Below the pieces are notes generated by a model that was not told the DNA's origin, searched no databases, and saw only the letters and a program-made list of their open reading frames with translations. From the NCBI GenBank assembly GCA_900079765.1, contig LT599017.1, positions 1,490,278 to 1,554,277 on the forward strand: a DNA stretch of 64,000 nucleotides. The letters run 5' to 3'. This DNA is from an uncultured Eubacteriales bacterium. GTDB taxonomy: Bacteria > Bacillota > Clostridia > Oscillospirales > Oscillospiraceae. Shown one piece after another: positions 18,901 through 26,988 of the stretch. A program made the position numbers and the translations under genes. The stretch's first letter is position 1, and each line of letters begins with the position of its first letter.

Positions 18901-21900
18901 CGAATTTACCGTGGAGGGCTACACGGGCCTGCCAAGGCGGGTGGAGAATTTCCGCAGCACCGGCTCGATGGAAAACTCCGTCGAACTTGCGTGGGAGGTT
19001 CCCGCTGTCATAAGCGCAAAGCTGAAGCCGAACAAATACATCCTTGAGCGGTATGATCCTTTCTATAAGGAGTGGGAGACGATCAGCAATGGGCTTCCCG
19101 CGGCGACCGGAACCAACACCTATACGGACACGGATGTCTACGCGGGGGAAAGCTATCAGTACCGCCTGATTTCGTCCGACAGCACAGGCACGACAACCAA
19201 CACCGCAAGCTTAACGGCAAGCGCCCGGAAAGCGGGAGAGAACCCGCCCGAAATCACTCAGCAGCCCGTTGACGTTACAGTGCAGGCTGGTGAAAACGCG
19301 CAATTTTCCATAACGGCAGCCACGCCAGCCGGGTCTACCGCCACAAGAATCTATTATCAGTGGTATATGCGGGAAAACAGCGGCGCGGACTGGAGCAAGG
19401 TGACAGATGCGACAAAAAATGCGTTGACGCTGACGGCGGTAACCGAGGACATGGACGGATATCAGTACCGCTGTGAAGCCACAAGGCTTGCCACGAACGG
19501 TTCCTCTTGTACAACCCAAAGCGATTACGCGACGCTTACCGTTCTGGATCACACGCCTGTGAACTATAAGGTGTCCTTCTCCTCCGACAGCAGCGGGACG
19601 CTGACGGCGGAGCGGGTTTATACGAGCAGCAGCGCCGCCGTGACCTCGGGGACTTCTCTCCCGGAGGGAAGCGCCGTCAAATTTACCGCGACACCGGCTT
19701 CCGGCTACACGGTCAGCAAATGGATTATCAACGGCAAAACGGTTTCCGGAAATACCGAAAATTCCTTAACCGTGGACGACCTGTCGGCGACGACGACGGT
19801 TTCGGTTTCCTTCAGTCTGGGACTTTACAGCTTCCGCTATAGCGAGGCTATTGACACCGGCGACACCTCTCATGGTACGATTACTGCGGAATGCAACGGC
19901 AACACCCTCCCGCAAGCCGAGGATACAACTTTGCCGGGGAACTTAAAAATTACGATTCACGCGACGCCGGATTCCGGCTATATGGTTTATTATTTATCTG
20001 ATAATAAAACACATGGCGGTTATTATATCAACGATTTAACAATTGATTCCCTCTCCTATGATACAAAAGTTTCTGTGAAGTTTATAAAAGCGGAATACTT
20101 AAACGTTACGGTTCACTCATCCGTTGTCAATACTGATGTAGCTTACGCGGATGACAGCGGTTATTCCATATACGCGAACGGTACCGAGGTGGCATCCGGT
20201 GCTGACATCCCCAAAAACGCAACTGTAAAAGTCGTGGCAAAACAACCGAAATCAGCCATCGTAGATTCATGGACAATTTACAGGACAGACAGCAGCGGAA
20301 AACCTACGGGGACTCCGAGTACTCTGGGAAGTCAGGATAGCTACACCTTTGACCAGTTGTACTACAGCTACAGCGTCACGATTAACTATCGGGTTGTCAC
20401 GAGCAAAACACTGACCTATTCCATAAAAGGCGGGAGCGGAACCCTATCGGCGCAGGTGGTCGGCAATACCGCTGCCAGCGGAAAGGTGGGCTCCGGCGGG
20501 AAGGTTCAGATGTATCAGGATGTCGCGCTCACCGTCTCTCCCGGCGCGGGCGAGCATCTGAGCGGCTGGCTTGTGAACGGCGTACTGGAAAGCGGCGACG
20601 CGGCGACCACGGTTGTCAATATGAATAAAAACACGGTGGTGCAGGCGGTCATAGAAACGAAACCGACCGCTAAGGCTCCTGCGTACACATTGAGTACGGA
20701 CGCAGATAAAACCATAAACCTTGATGGTAACAGCGTGGCAGATGACTTAGACGGCGATATTCTGACATTCACGGCAATTTCTGATGATGTTTCGGTTGAC
20801 ACTAACGTTGCAACAGTGAAGCTCGGCAGTGGTGCAGACAGCGGCAAGTTGCTGATAAAAAGCGTCGCGGAAGGAAGTACCAGTGTAAAAGCTGAGGTTA
20901 CTGATGATAGCGGAAACAGTATTACGGTAACGATTCCGATCACGGTCTCCAACAACAGCCAGACGGTTCCGGCCCTGACCGGCGTTATGAACTCCGCCTA
21001 CGGCGTGAATGACGGTAAAATCACGGGACTTGACAGTACGGCAAGCTATTGCTATAAGTTAACCGGCGAAACGGATTACCGCACCGTAACAGGAAAAACC
21101 GCGATTACCGGGCTGACGCCGGGAAGCTATACGGTGTACTGCCCCGCCAGGACCGGCTACACGGAAAGCGCTAAGGTCACGGTTGCGGTGGAAAGCAACG
21201 ATTTCGCAGGCGGAACCGGAACGGCAAGTGACCCATACCAGATTACCACGCCGTCCATGCTGGATAAGGTGCGAAACCATATGGGTGGTTATAATCAGAA
21301 CTTTATCCTGATGAATGACATTGACATGACAGATTATTTGTCTGATACAGGGGACGGCTATAATAACGGAAACGGGTTTATCCCAATTGGCAGAACGTCC
21401 GGTCAAACAGGTGTTTCAGGTTTTATCGGCACATTCGATGGCAATGGCAAAAAAATCACCGGCCTGTTAATAAAACAATCCGAGGGTATTATCCATGATG
21501 ACGTGAGGAATGAACATATCGGTTTGTTCGGTCGTCTTGGCAGTTCGGGTGTCGTCAAAAATTTAGGAATCGATGTTGACATCACCGCCTATGGTGATTA
21601 TGCAGGTGTGATTGTCGGAGAAAACAACGGAACAATCAGCCGCTGCTATTCAACAGGCCAGATTACCGGCATTGAAAACGCTTATGTTGGCGGTCTGGCA
21701 GGTGCAAGCAGTGGATTAGTTGAAAACTGCTACAGTACCGCTGCAATTTCGGGATATACCGGCTTTGCGGGATTAGTAGGATATTTACAGCAAACAGGAA
21801 CAATAACAACATCCTACTCCATCAGCAAATTTACATTTACGGTGGGAACAAACGGATTGACAGCGGGTGGCCTGGTAGCGAAAAAGGACGCGGATACGAT

Positions 21901-24322
21901 CATTAATAACTCATGGGCATACGAGACTTACACAAATCCATACAACCCCCATAGCTATTATACCTATAATAGAGATAATGAAGTTTCCTCCCTGGATACA
22001 TTGAAGAGTAAGACCTTCTTTGAAAAAGACACCTATTATAAATGGGACTTTGATAACATCTGGTCAATTGAGGACGGACAGAGTTATCCGCAGCTCAGCG
22101 CTCCAATCTATGTTGACAGCATTACCCTGAACAAAACCGAAGCGGCCCTGGCCGTGGCTGGAACGGAAGCGCTGACAGCAACCATCACGCCGGACGACGC
22201 GGCAAACCAAAGCGTATACTGGTCGTCCAATAATGAGGAAGTTGCCACTGTAGACCAAGCCGGAGCTGTCACGGGGGTGAGCGCGGGAACCGCAAAAATA
22301 ACCGCAAGCGCACGCGACGGCAGCGGCGTGACAGCCACATGCACCGTTACTGTTTCAGCCCCCGAAGCCACCTGCGGCATCAGCCTGAGCAGGACAACGG
22401 ACTACACGTTTGCCGGGCAGACAGCGGGCTACAGCGCTGTTACTCCACTAAGCGTCACAGTGAGCAGCACCGGAAATCAGGCGACGGGCGCGCTAACCAT
22501 AGCAGTGAACGGCACAAATGCCGGAAGCTTTACCCTGTCCAAGAACACTCTTAGCAGCATCGCGGCAGACGGTACAGACAGCTTCACCGTTGCCCCGAAC
22601 GACAGCCTGACAGCCGGAACCTATACGGCGACGGTCACGGTCTCCGGCGACAATGTGACCGGGCAGACCTTTGGCATCAGCTTCACGGTGAGCGATACGG
22701 CAACCTACGGCATCAATCTGAGCCGGACAGTGGACTACACGTTTGCCGGGCAGACAGCGGGCTACAGCGCCGTTACCCCACTAAACGTCACAGTGAGCAG
22801 CACCGGAAATCAGGCGACGGGCGCGCTAACCATAGCATTGAGCGGCGCAAATGCCGGAAGCTTTACCCTGTCCAAGAACACTCTTAGCAGCATCGCGGCA
22901 GACGGCACAGACAGCTTCACCGTTGCCCCGAATACGGAACTGAGTGCGGGAACCTATACCGCCACGGTGACGGTCTCCGGCGGCAACAGCATTACGAAGT
23001 TCTTCACGGTCAATTTTACGGTCAGCAACGCCAGCTCTGGCGTTGACTCCGGCAGCGGTTCCGGCGGTGGCGGTGGAGGAGGAAGTAGTTCCCCTTCAAG
23101 CACGGATGTGAGTGCAGCTATCACCATTACAGCGGACAACAATACCACCACCGCTACAAAAAACGTTACCGCTACAACTGCCTCGAACGGCGTGGCGGCG
23201 GCAAGTGTAACCAGTACCCAAATTTCGGAAATGCTCACAGCTGCGGAAGCGAAGGCGTCCGCGGACGCGCAGACTGCCGTAAACCTTCAGGTGCAAACCG
23301 GAAGCGGTGCGACGGGCGTTTCTGTCACTCTCCCGAAAGCGGCGGTTACAACTTTGACAAGCGGTGAAGCCAGCCTGACCGTATCCTCCGCTGTCGCAAC
23401 CGTTACGCTGGACAGCGGGACGCTTGCTGAAATCAGCAAGCAGACCAGTGGAGATGTGACGATTACAGCTACTGCGGCGGACGCCTCCGCGCTCTCGGCA
23501 GAGGCAAAGACCGCCATTGGCACGAGGCCGGTTTACGATCTCAAGATCACCTCCGGCAGTACGACGGTTTCAAGCTTCGGCGGCGGCACGGCCACAGTAT
23601 CGGTCCCATACACTCCCGCAGCGGGCGAGGACGCGAACGCTATTGTAGTCTATTACATCAATGCCTCCGGCGAGCTGGTCACAGTTCCGAGCTGTGTCTA
23701 TGACGCGGCAACCGGCACCGTGGCATTCACCACCACGCACTTCTCCTCCTATGGCATAGGCTATAACGCCGTGAGCTTCTCCGATGTTTCGGACGGCGCG
23801 TGGTATGCGGACTATGTGGCCTACCTTGCGGCGCGGGGCATCATCGGAGGAATGAGCGGCGCGTTCAGCCCCGACGCGAGCATTACAAGAGCCGAGTTCG
23901 TGACCATTCTCGCCCGGATGTCCGGCGACGATTTAAGCGGCTACACAGCTTCCTCCTTCTTGGATGTCTCAACAGGCAGTTGGTATTTCGCGGCGGCGCA
24001 GTGGGCAAGCAAGGCTGGCATCGCCTCCGGCTACGATGGAAAGTTCAGTCCCAGCGCGAGCATCACCCGCGAGCAGATGGCCGCGATGCTGTACCGCTAC
24101 GCTGAGTACAAGGGCACGGTATCAAACGCCGAGGGCATGTCCGTTCGGGAGTTTTCCGACTACGACAGCATTTCAAGCTGGGCGCAGGCTCCGATCCAGT
24201 GGGCGATGAACAACGGTATCCTCTCCGGCAATACGGACGGGAGCTTCGCGCCCCAATCAAGCGCCACCCGCGCCCAAGCCGCGAAAATGATCGCGGTATT
24301 GATGCAGGGAATGGTGAAATGA
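15998..24322 (+). CDS. Giant SLH-anchored surface protein with FG-GAP-like N-terminal region
   Basis: Start ATG 15998 is preferred because GGGAGGG (15985-15991) is 6 nt away; an in-frame GTG at 15977 has no RBS. It encodes about 2774 aa. A signal peptide (about 1-33, ending ASA) is followed by an FG-GAP/VCBS-like region (about 157-400) with Ca-binding-type loops (DVNGDGTDE, DYNDDGRAD, DCDNDGTEE, DIDNDGLGE). An unclassified domain (about 627-977) has a Gly-rich strand LGAKFGAGAGGIVMG. Then FN3 (about 977-1078), Ig-like (about 1081-1182), several bacterial-repeat/InlB-like modules (about 1187-1554), a Big/cadherin-like part, GLUG repeats (about 1734-2034), Big_2 (about 2037-2120), two tandem 108-aa repeats beginning with ISLSRT/INLSRT, a Gly/Ser linker, pre-SLH and three SLH repeats (about 2590-2774). 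Role inferred: wall-anchored adhesin or toxin-like surface protein. Confidence 0.92.
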   Translation: MKRTIGKRSISLLLTVLTIISLLPPLTVPASASDVDDMTSNELAEAWGFTTAQPADSQERDELGTNPWKGHTDTVSTFGIVPRGIDVIGSKISTSDDNYHSQDDADRGNINTYDSIALNSSSADTKFLTMNHTGTFTNVDGLTDADEEDTRPSATLAADVNGDGTDEIIRYYIDISKGANDGDIDRFNAGDSGYVAEFYVEVIDSQTGKRLNTKASGQVLKVSKADSGSENFFIPDSVYFWSSYLQLTAGDYNDDGRADIALVVPGSNASTTGKLLILDLADDKLVQAYAQSINCYSSYNKDDSTKTKFSAYDLTSGDCDNDGTEELVYTDTDDVVTQDASSNINILDYTASGYSAVSYEVRVSSYNDLMGSAGVTVGDIDNDGLGEIIVGGFMVNSGSKTDTYSYTAKDNSYTKSIPFYHEMAMAYMEYDNDTSAYSGFTGFSVFRDDEKTAGTVADGNETSYKTYSDRTLNSTRRYRNSGNWTVPMQAVSLTGYVNDKTNDQVFFGNYMYYFDSSTGLFKVYDSDGEVDVDKDHVLYHNFQEFNSSIISLSVGNFLTGGSNALPADGQQELLAEYVRDKDGKTISFELADLYQNTGDTMATQRCVKYIGTADSDNFYQKTFYPTICTPNLVDQTEYVQYVGHEFTFTEPEVLDVIASVPYFQDIMDAYPAGVWGDPGETSLKSGSGSSTTGTASTSISLGWYFNFHQDISVLGIRLFSVEAETNASVNTDYEYSKTVDTESYIEYSTSRGQDSVVMVSSPLDVYQYRYYKGTAEYKELYPNAKKDDPDTWGLMEASLPGTPSTLVVSVERYNALAQKYGLEHIGSSFWTHTLGEPGSYPASKADFLNASNVIDSKNPASVTAGGGKETTGLSITKTEESAYGVSFTLGAKFGAGAGGIVMGTTVENTTGYGGSTASYESTEISAALNGFPTQEEFPDVDLDTENYTLKTTLHSYTTTFNDNKIMVLEFTVEGYTGLPRRVENFRSTGSMENSVELAWEVPAVISAKLKPNKYILERYDPFYKEWETISNGLPAATGTNTYTDTDVYAGESYQYRLISSDSTGTTTNTASLTASARKAGENPPEITQQPVDVTVQAGENAQFSITAATPAGSTATRIYYQWYMRENSGADWSKVTDATKNALTLTAVTEDMDGYQYRCEATRLATNGSSCTTQSDYATLTVLDHTPVNYKVSFSSDSSGTLTAERVYTSSSAAVTSGTSLPEGSAVKFTATPASGYTVSKWIINGKTVSGNTENSLTVDDLSATTTVSVSFSLGLYSFRYSEAIDTGDTSHGTITAECNGNTLPQAEDTTLPGNLKITIHATPDSGYMVYYLSDNKTHGGYYINDLTIDSLSYDTKVSVKFIKAEYLNVTVHSSVVNTDVAYADDSGYSIYANGTEVASGADIPKNATVKVVAKQPKSAIVDSWTIYRTDSSGKPTGTPSTLGSQDSYTFDQLYYSYSVTINYRVVTSKTLTYSIKGGSGTLSAQVVGNTAASGKVGSGGKVQMYQDVALTVSPGAGEHLSGWLVNGVLESGDAATTVVNMNKNTVVQAVIETKPTAKAPAYTLSTDADKTINLDGNSVADDLDGDILTFTAISDDVSVDTNVATVKLGSGADSGKLLIKSVAEGSTSVKAEVTDDSGNSITVTIPITVSNNSQTVPALTGVMNSAYGVNDGKITGLDSTASYCYKLTGETDYRTVTGKTAITGLTPGSYTVYCPARTGYTESAKVTVAVESNDFAGGTGTASDPYQITTPSMLDKVRNHMGGYNQNFILMNDIDMTDYLSDTGDGYNNGNGFIPIGRTSGQTGVSGFIGTFDGNGKKITGLLIKQSEGIIHDDVRNEHIGLFGRLGSSGVVKNLGIDVDITAYGDYAGVIVGENNGTISRCYSTGQITGIENAYVGGLAGASSGLVENCYSTAAISGYTGFAGLVGYLQQTGTITTSYSISKFTFTVGTNGLTAGGLVAKKDADTIINNSWAYETYTNPYNPHSYYTYNRDNEVSSLDTLKSKTFFEKDTYYKWDFDNIWSIEDGQSYPQLSAPIYVDSITLNKTEAALAVAGTEALTATITPDDAANQSVYWSSNNEEVATVDQAGAVTGVSAGTAKITASARDGSGVTATCTVTVSAPEATCGISLSRTTDYTFAGQTAGYSAVTPLSVTVSSTGNQATGALTIAVNGTNAGSFTLSKNTLSSIAADGTDSFTVAPNDSLTAGTYTATVTVSGDNVTGQTFGISFTVSDTATYGINLSRTVDYTFAGQTAGYSAVTPLNVTVSSTGNQATGALTIALSGANAGSFTLSKNTLSSIAADGTDSFTVAPNTELSAGTYTATVTVSGGNSITKFFTVNFTVSNASSGVDSGSGSGGGGGGGSSSPSSTDVSAAITITADNNTTTATKNVTATTASNGVAAASVTSTQISEMLTAAEAKASADAQTAVNLQVQTGSGATGVSVTLPKAAVTTLTSGEASLTVSSAVATVTLDSGTLAEISKQTSGDVTITATAADASALSAEAKTAIGTRPVYDLKITSGSTTVSSFGGGTATVSVPYTPAAGEDANAIVVYYINASGELVTVPSCVYDAATGTVAFTTTHFSSYGIGYNAVSFSDVSDGAWYADYVAYLAARGIIGGMSGAFSPDASITRAEFVTILARMSGDDLSGYTASSFLDVSTGSWYFAAAQWASKAGIASGYDGKFSPSASITREQMAAMLYRYAEYKGTVSNAEGMSVREFSDYDSISSWAQAPIQWAMNNGILSGNTDGSFAPQSSATRAQAAKMIAVLMQGMVK

Positions 24323-24470
24323 TTTTAATTCCATTAAATAAACATCGCCAAGGGCAAACCTGTCTAAAGACAGGGACGCAAAGCCGAGGGTCTAAGGCAC
24401 TTTATGTGCTACGATAGTCTGGCTGCTGAAAGGCTGCGAAGCCTGCCCTCTTTTATGAGGGCAGGCTTTT
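23204..24470 (+). repeat. Long duplicated block, copy B
   Basis: Partner of 13437-14710. The protein-coding part, the 3' spacer, riboswitch 3 and the terminator stem match copy A closely. The apical loops of the aptamer P3 hairpin and of the terminator are the main differences. Confidence 0.85.
24345..24425 (+). promoter_or_regulatory. c-di-GMP-I (GEMM-I) riboswitch 3
   Basis: Canonical aptamer: GCCAAGGGCAAACC, hairpin TGTCTAAAGACA, GGGACGCAAAGCC, GGTCTAA, hairpin GCACTTTATGTGC and TACGATAGTCTGGCTGC. It lies 23 nt after the SLH stop. The next plus-strand gene is the CpaF-like ATPase at 24824. A second strong hairpin terminator (24644-24687) intervenes, so control of the Tad-like operon by this element is possible but not shown. 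Confidence 0.93.
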
Positions 24471-24471
24471 G
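24439..24471 (+). terminator. Terminator coupled to riboswitch 3
   Basis: Perfect stem GCCTGCCCTC/GAGGGCAGGC (24441-24450 with 24457-24466), loop TTTTAT, then TTTT. The 5' arm is complementary to AGGGCA of the aptamer. Confidence 0.88.
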
Positions 24472-24643
24472 CGCTTTTTAACGGATATTTCAGGTGTTCG
24501 GGATACCGGCTTTCTCTGGCTATGGTGAGAGAGGCATTGGCATGGCTCAGTTTTCTTATTCCTCTGTTATGAGGTGCAAATAGAGACGGCACAACCTGTC
24601 GTACATACCACAACTCATCTTCTCAATTTCATACTGTTGATTC

Positions 24644-24687
24644 AAAAAGGTCAGTGTTTTGCTTATGGCATCACACTGACCTTTTTT
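24644..24687. terminator. Strong hairpin, likely bidirectional terminator
   Basis: AAAAAGGTCAGTGT (24644-24657) pairs perfectly with ACACTGACCTTTTT (24673-24686); a T run on the plus strand and the matching A run make it symmetric. It insulates the surface-protein locus from the Tad-like operon. The rest of the 24471-24780 gap shows a short CGTGGT/ACCACG palindrome (24750-24764) and no supported gene. Confidence 0.75.
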
Positions 24688-24780
24688 ATTCGACAAGAAA
24701 TGCGCTTTTCTCACAGTATTCCTCAAATAAAAGACATTGACCATAATCTCGTGGTCGAACCACGCTGCCGCAGTCCACCA

Positions 24781-24826
24781 CTCCAATCTGAATTTCTAAA
24801 AAATTCAGATTGGAGAAAGGACAATG
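24781..24826 (+). promoter_or_regulatory. RBS-overlapping hairpin before the cpaF-like gene
   Basis: A perfect 15-bp inverted repeat (24781-24795 with 24801-24815, arms CTCCAATCTGAATTT/AAATTCAGATTGGAG, loop CTAAA) places GGAG of the RBS GGAGAAAGGA in its 3' arm, 9-12 nt from the ATG at 24824. Folding would partly hide the ribosome binding site, so translation control of the pilus operon is plausible. Confidence 0.65.
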
Positions 24827-26080
24827 TTTGATAATGTAAATCCCTATACCCTGCGAACTGAGGTTTCCGAGGGTATGACACGATATTTTGTTTCTTTTAA
24901 GGATGGACAAGCTACCCTGCGGGAAACCGAGGTGTCCCGCCCCATCTATCTGGAGTTTTTACGCTTCGTGAAAACCGAGCGCAATTTGCGCCGCTGGGAT
25001 GAGCGGCACACTGAACAATCTGACCTGACTGACGAATCACTCTACCTGTACGGCGATGAAGCGTTTTCCTCTCCCACAATGGCGCTGGATATTGTGAAAC
25101 GCATGGTGCGCATGGGCGGGATGCTGCTGGACGCGCAGACCCCGCGTGTGGACAGCTATATCGGGGACGGTACGCGCATATCGGCCATGATTCCCCCCGT
25201 CGTTCCGCAGGAGTGCGGCGTAATCACGTCCATCCGAAAGCAGAACAAGAGCGAAATCACCCGTGAGCAGCTTTTTACCTCCGGCTCCGTGTCCCCGGAT
25301 ATGCTGGATTTTCTGACCCTCTGTCTGTGCAACGGCATTTCCGTTGGGCTGGCGGGTGGCACCGGAGCCGGGAAAACCACCGACCAGGCGTATTTGCTCA
25401 ACGAGTATATCCGGCAAAACGACGATTACAACAACCGCGTGTTTGTCATTGAGGATAGCCGGGAATTAAACCTTACCGCCTACGACAAGGGCAACAACCG
25501 TCCGGCGCGGGTGCTTTACACCGTTACGAAAGACCCGCCGAACCCCATCACCATGCTTGACCTGATTGTAAGCTCTCTGCGGTTCCATCCGTCCCTGATC
25601 GTCCCCGCCGAAGTCCGGGACGCTGCCGCATGGGAGGCAGCAAACGCGGGACAGACCGGGCATACCATCCTGACCGCCTTTCATGCCGATAGCGCATTTG
25701 ATGCTTACAGGCGCTTGGTGTCCATGTGCCACGCGGCGCAGACCGGGCTTTCAGACGCACATCTGCTGGAAATGTGCGTGGGCGCGTGGCCCGTCATGGT
25801 GTTCAAAAAGCAGCTCAAAGACAATTCCCGCAAGTACATGGAAATCTTCGAGGCAACAGGCGTTGAAAACGGCAGACTCCAAGGCCGGATGCTGTATCGG
25901 TTTGTAATCAGCGAAACGGAGCGCGACGGGCGCGGGCGCGTCATAAAGGTTCACGGCTCTCACAAAAAAGTAGGGACGATCTCGCCGGAGCTTTTTTGCC
26001 GCCTGCGTGACAACGGAGCGCCGGAAGCTGAGCTTTACCGTCTGTTCCCGGACGCTTGCCCGGAGGTGACTGAAAAATAA
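24824..26080 (+). CDS. CpaF/TadA-like secretion ATPase
   Basis: A 418-aa hexameric type II/IV secretion ATPase of the CpaF (TadA) family, cytoplasmic, powering pilus assembly at the membrane. The Walker A GGTGAGKTT lies near residue 183, followed by the acidic box VIEDSREL, Walker B region LIVPAEVRDAA and a His-box-type TGHTILTAFHAD. Length fits the family (about 400-450). It is the first gene of a tightly packed operon; its stop overlaps the next start (TAATG). The RBS lies partly in a hairpin. The nearest homologs by gene order are the Tad-like clusters carried by clostridial ICEs (family knowledge). Confidence 0.92.
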   Translation: MFDNVNPYTLRTEVSEGMTRYFVSFKDGQATLRETEVSRPIYLEFLRFVKTERNLRRWDERHTEQSDLTDESLYLYGDEAFSSPTMALDIVKRMVRMGGMLLDAQTPRVDSYIGDGTRISAMIPPVVPQECGVITSIRKQNKSEITREQLFTSGSVSPDMLDFLTLCLCNGISVGLAGGTGAGKTTDQAYLLNEYIRQNDDYNNRVFVIEDSRELNLTAYDKGNNRPARVLYTVTKDPPNPITMLDLIVSSLRFHPSLIVPAEVRDAAAWEAANAGQTGHTILTAFHADSAFDAYRRLVSMCHAAQTGLSDAHLLEMCVGAWPVMVFKKQLKDNSRKYMEIFEATGVENGRLQGRMLYRFVISETERDGRGRVIKVHGSHKKVGTISPELFCRLRDNGAPEAELYRLFPDACPEVTEK

Positions 26081-26976
26081 TGTATATTCCACTTATTAAT
26101 TTTGCCGTGTTCCTGCTTGTAGGCGCGGCAATTTTTCTTGTCAGCGGTCTTGACGAAAAGATTGCCGTAAAACTGAGGCGTGGGAAAAAGGTCGGAGAAA
26201 GGAAACTCCGCAAGCAGACGCTTTTCACAAGGCTTGCGCGGCTGGAACGAGAAAGGCGGCGGCTGGTGCAAGAGGTCAATATGCCCGCCGCCGTCTACTG
26301 GCTGCTGACTGCTCTCGGCGCTGGCGGCGGCGCGGCAGTCGGAAGGCTCCTGTTTTCCCATACATTTTTCGCCGTCGCAGTCGGCGTCCTCGGCGCTCTT
26401 AGTCCACAGCTTTTCCTTCGGATTAAGCTGACACAGGCCAAAAGCCAGCGCGTGGAAAAGCTGCATTCCTCCATGCTGATCCTCTCCAATTCCTACATCG
26501 TGACGGAGGATTTTATACAGTCTGTGCGGGACAATCTCGGCGTCTTGGAGTATCCGACCCCGTTCCGGGATTTCCTGACCTACACCAATTATATAGACGG
26601 CAGCGTGAAAACCGGCCTGCGCCGCATGGAGGCACAGGTCGAAAACGACTACTTTTCCCAATGGGTAAACGTACTAATTCTCGCCCAGGATGATCGGAAC
26701 ATGAAATATGTCACCATGTCCGTCGTGGACGCGATGGCCGACGTGCGGCAGGTGCAGCGGGAATCCGACACGGCCATGTACGCCATTTGGCGGGAATACT
26801 TTACGGTTCTGGCCCTGATCTTCGCTGCGCCCCTCATTTTCCGCGTTCTCATGCGGGATGCCTATACCGTCCTCGTTATGACGCTTCCAGGCCAGGTGTT
26901 GCTTACGCTTCTGCTTGTCGCCGTGGTGTTTTCGCTGGTGAGGGCATATCGGCTCAATAAGCCGCTGTTGACGTGA
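26080..26976 (+). CDS. TadB-like pilus assembly membrane protein
   Basis: A 298-aa inner-membrane platform protein. Hydrophobic segments lie at about 5-22, 67-85 and 88-106 and near the C-terminus (about 245-262 and 268-292), separated by a cytoplasmic T2SSF-like helical domain (VTEDFIQSVRDNLG to VDAMADVRQVQRES). The order after a CpaF-type ATPase and before a second such protein is the standard tadA-tadB-tadC order. The start overlaps the ATPase stop, indicating translational coupling. Confidence 0.82.
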   Translation: MYIPLINFAVFLLVGAAIFLVSGLDEKIAVKLRRGKKVGERKLRKQTLFTRLARLERERRRLVQEVNMPAAVYWLLTALGAGGGAAVGRLLFSHTFFAVAVGVLGALSPQLFLRIKLTQAKSQRVEKLHSSMLILSNSYIVTEDFIQSVRDNLGVLEYPTPFRDFLTYTNYIDGSVKTGLRRMEAQVENDYFSQWVNVLILAQDDRNMKYVTMSVVDAMADVRQVQRESDTAMYAIWREYFTVLALIFAAPLIFRVLMRDAYTVLVMTLPGQVLLTLLLVAVVFSLVRAYRLNKPLLT

Positions 26977-26988
26977 GGGGGCGGGGAT

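Noticed and set aside
24556-24786. 76-codon minus-strand ORF
   Set aside because: It spans the strong terminator hairpin, has no convincing RBS and no recognisable family; treated as non-coding.
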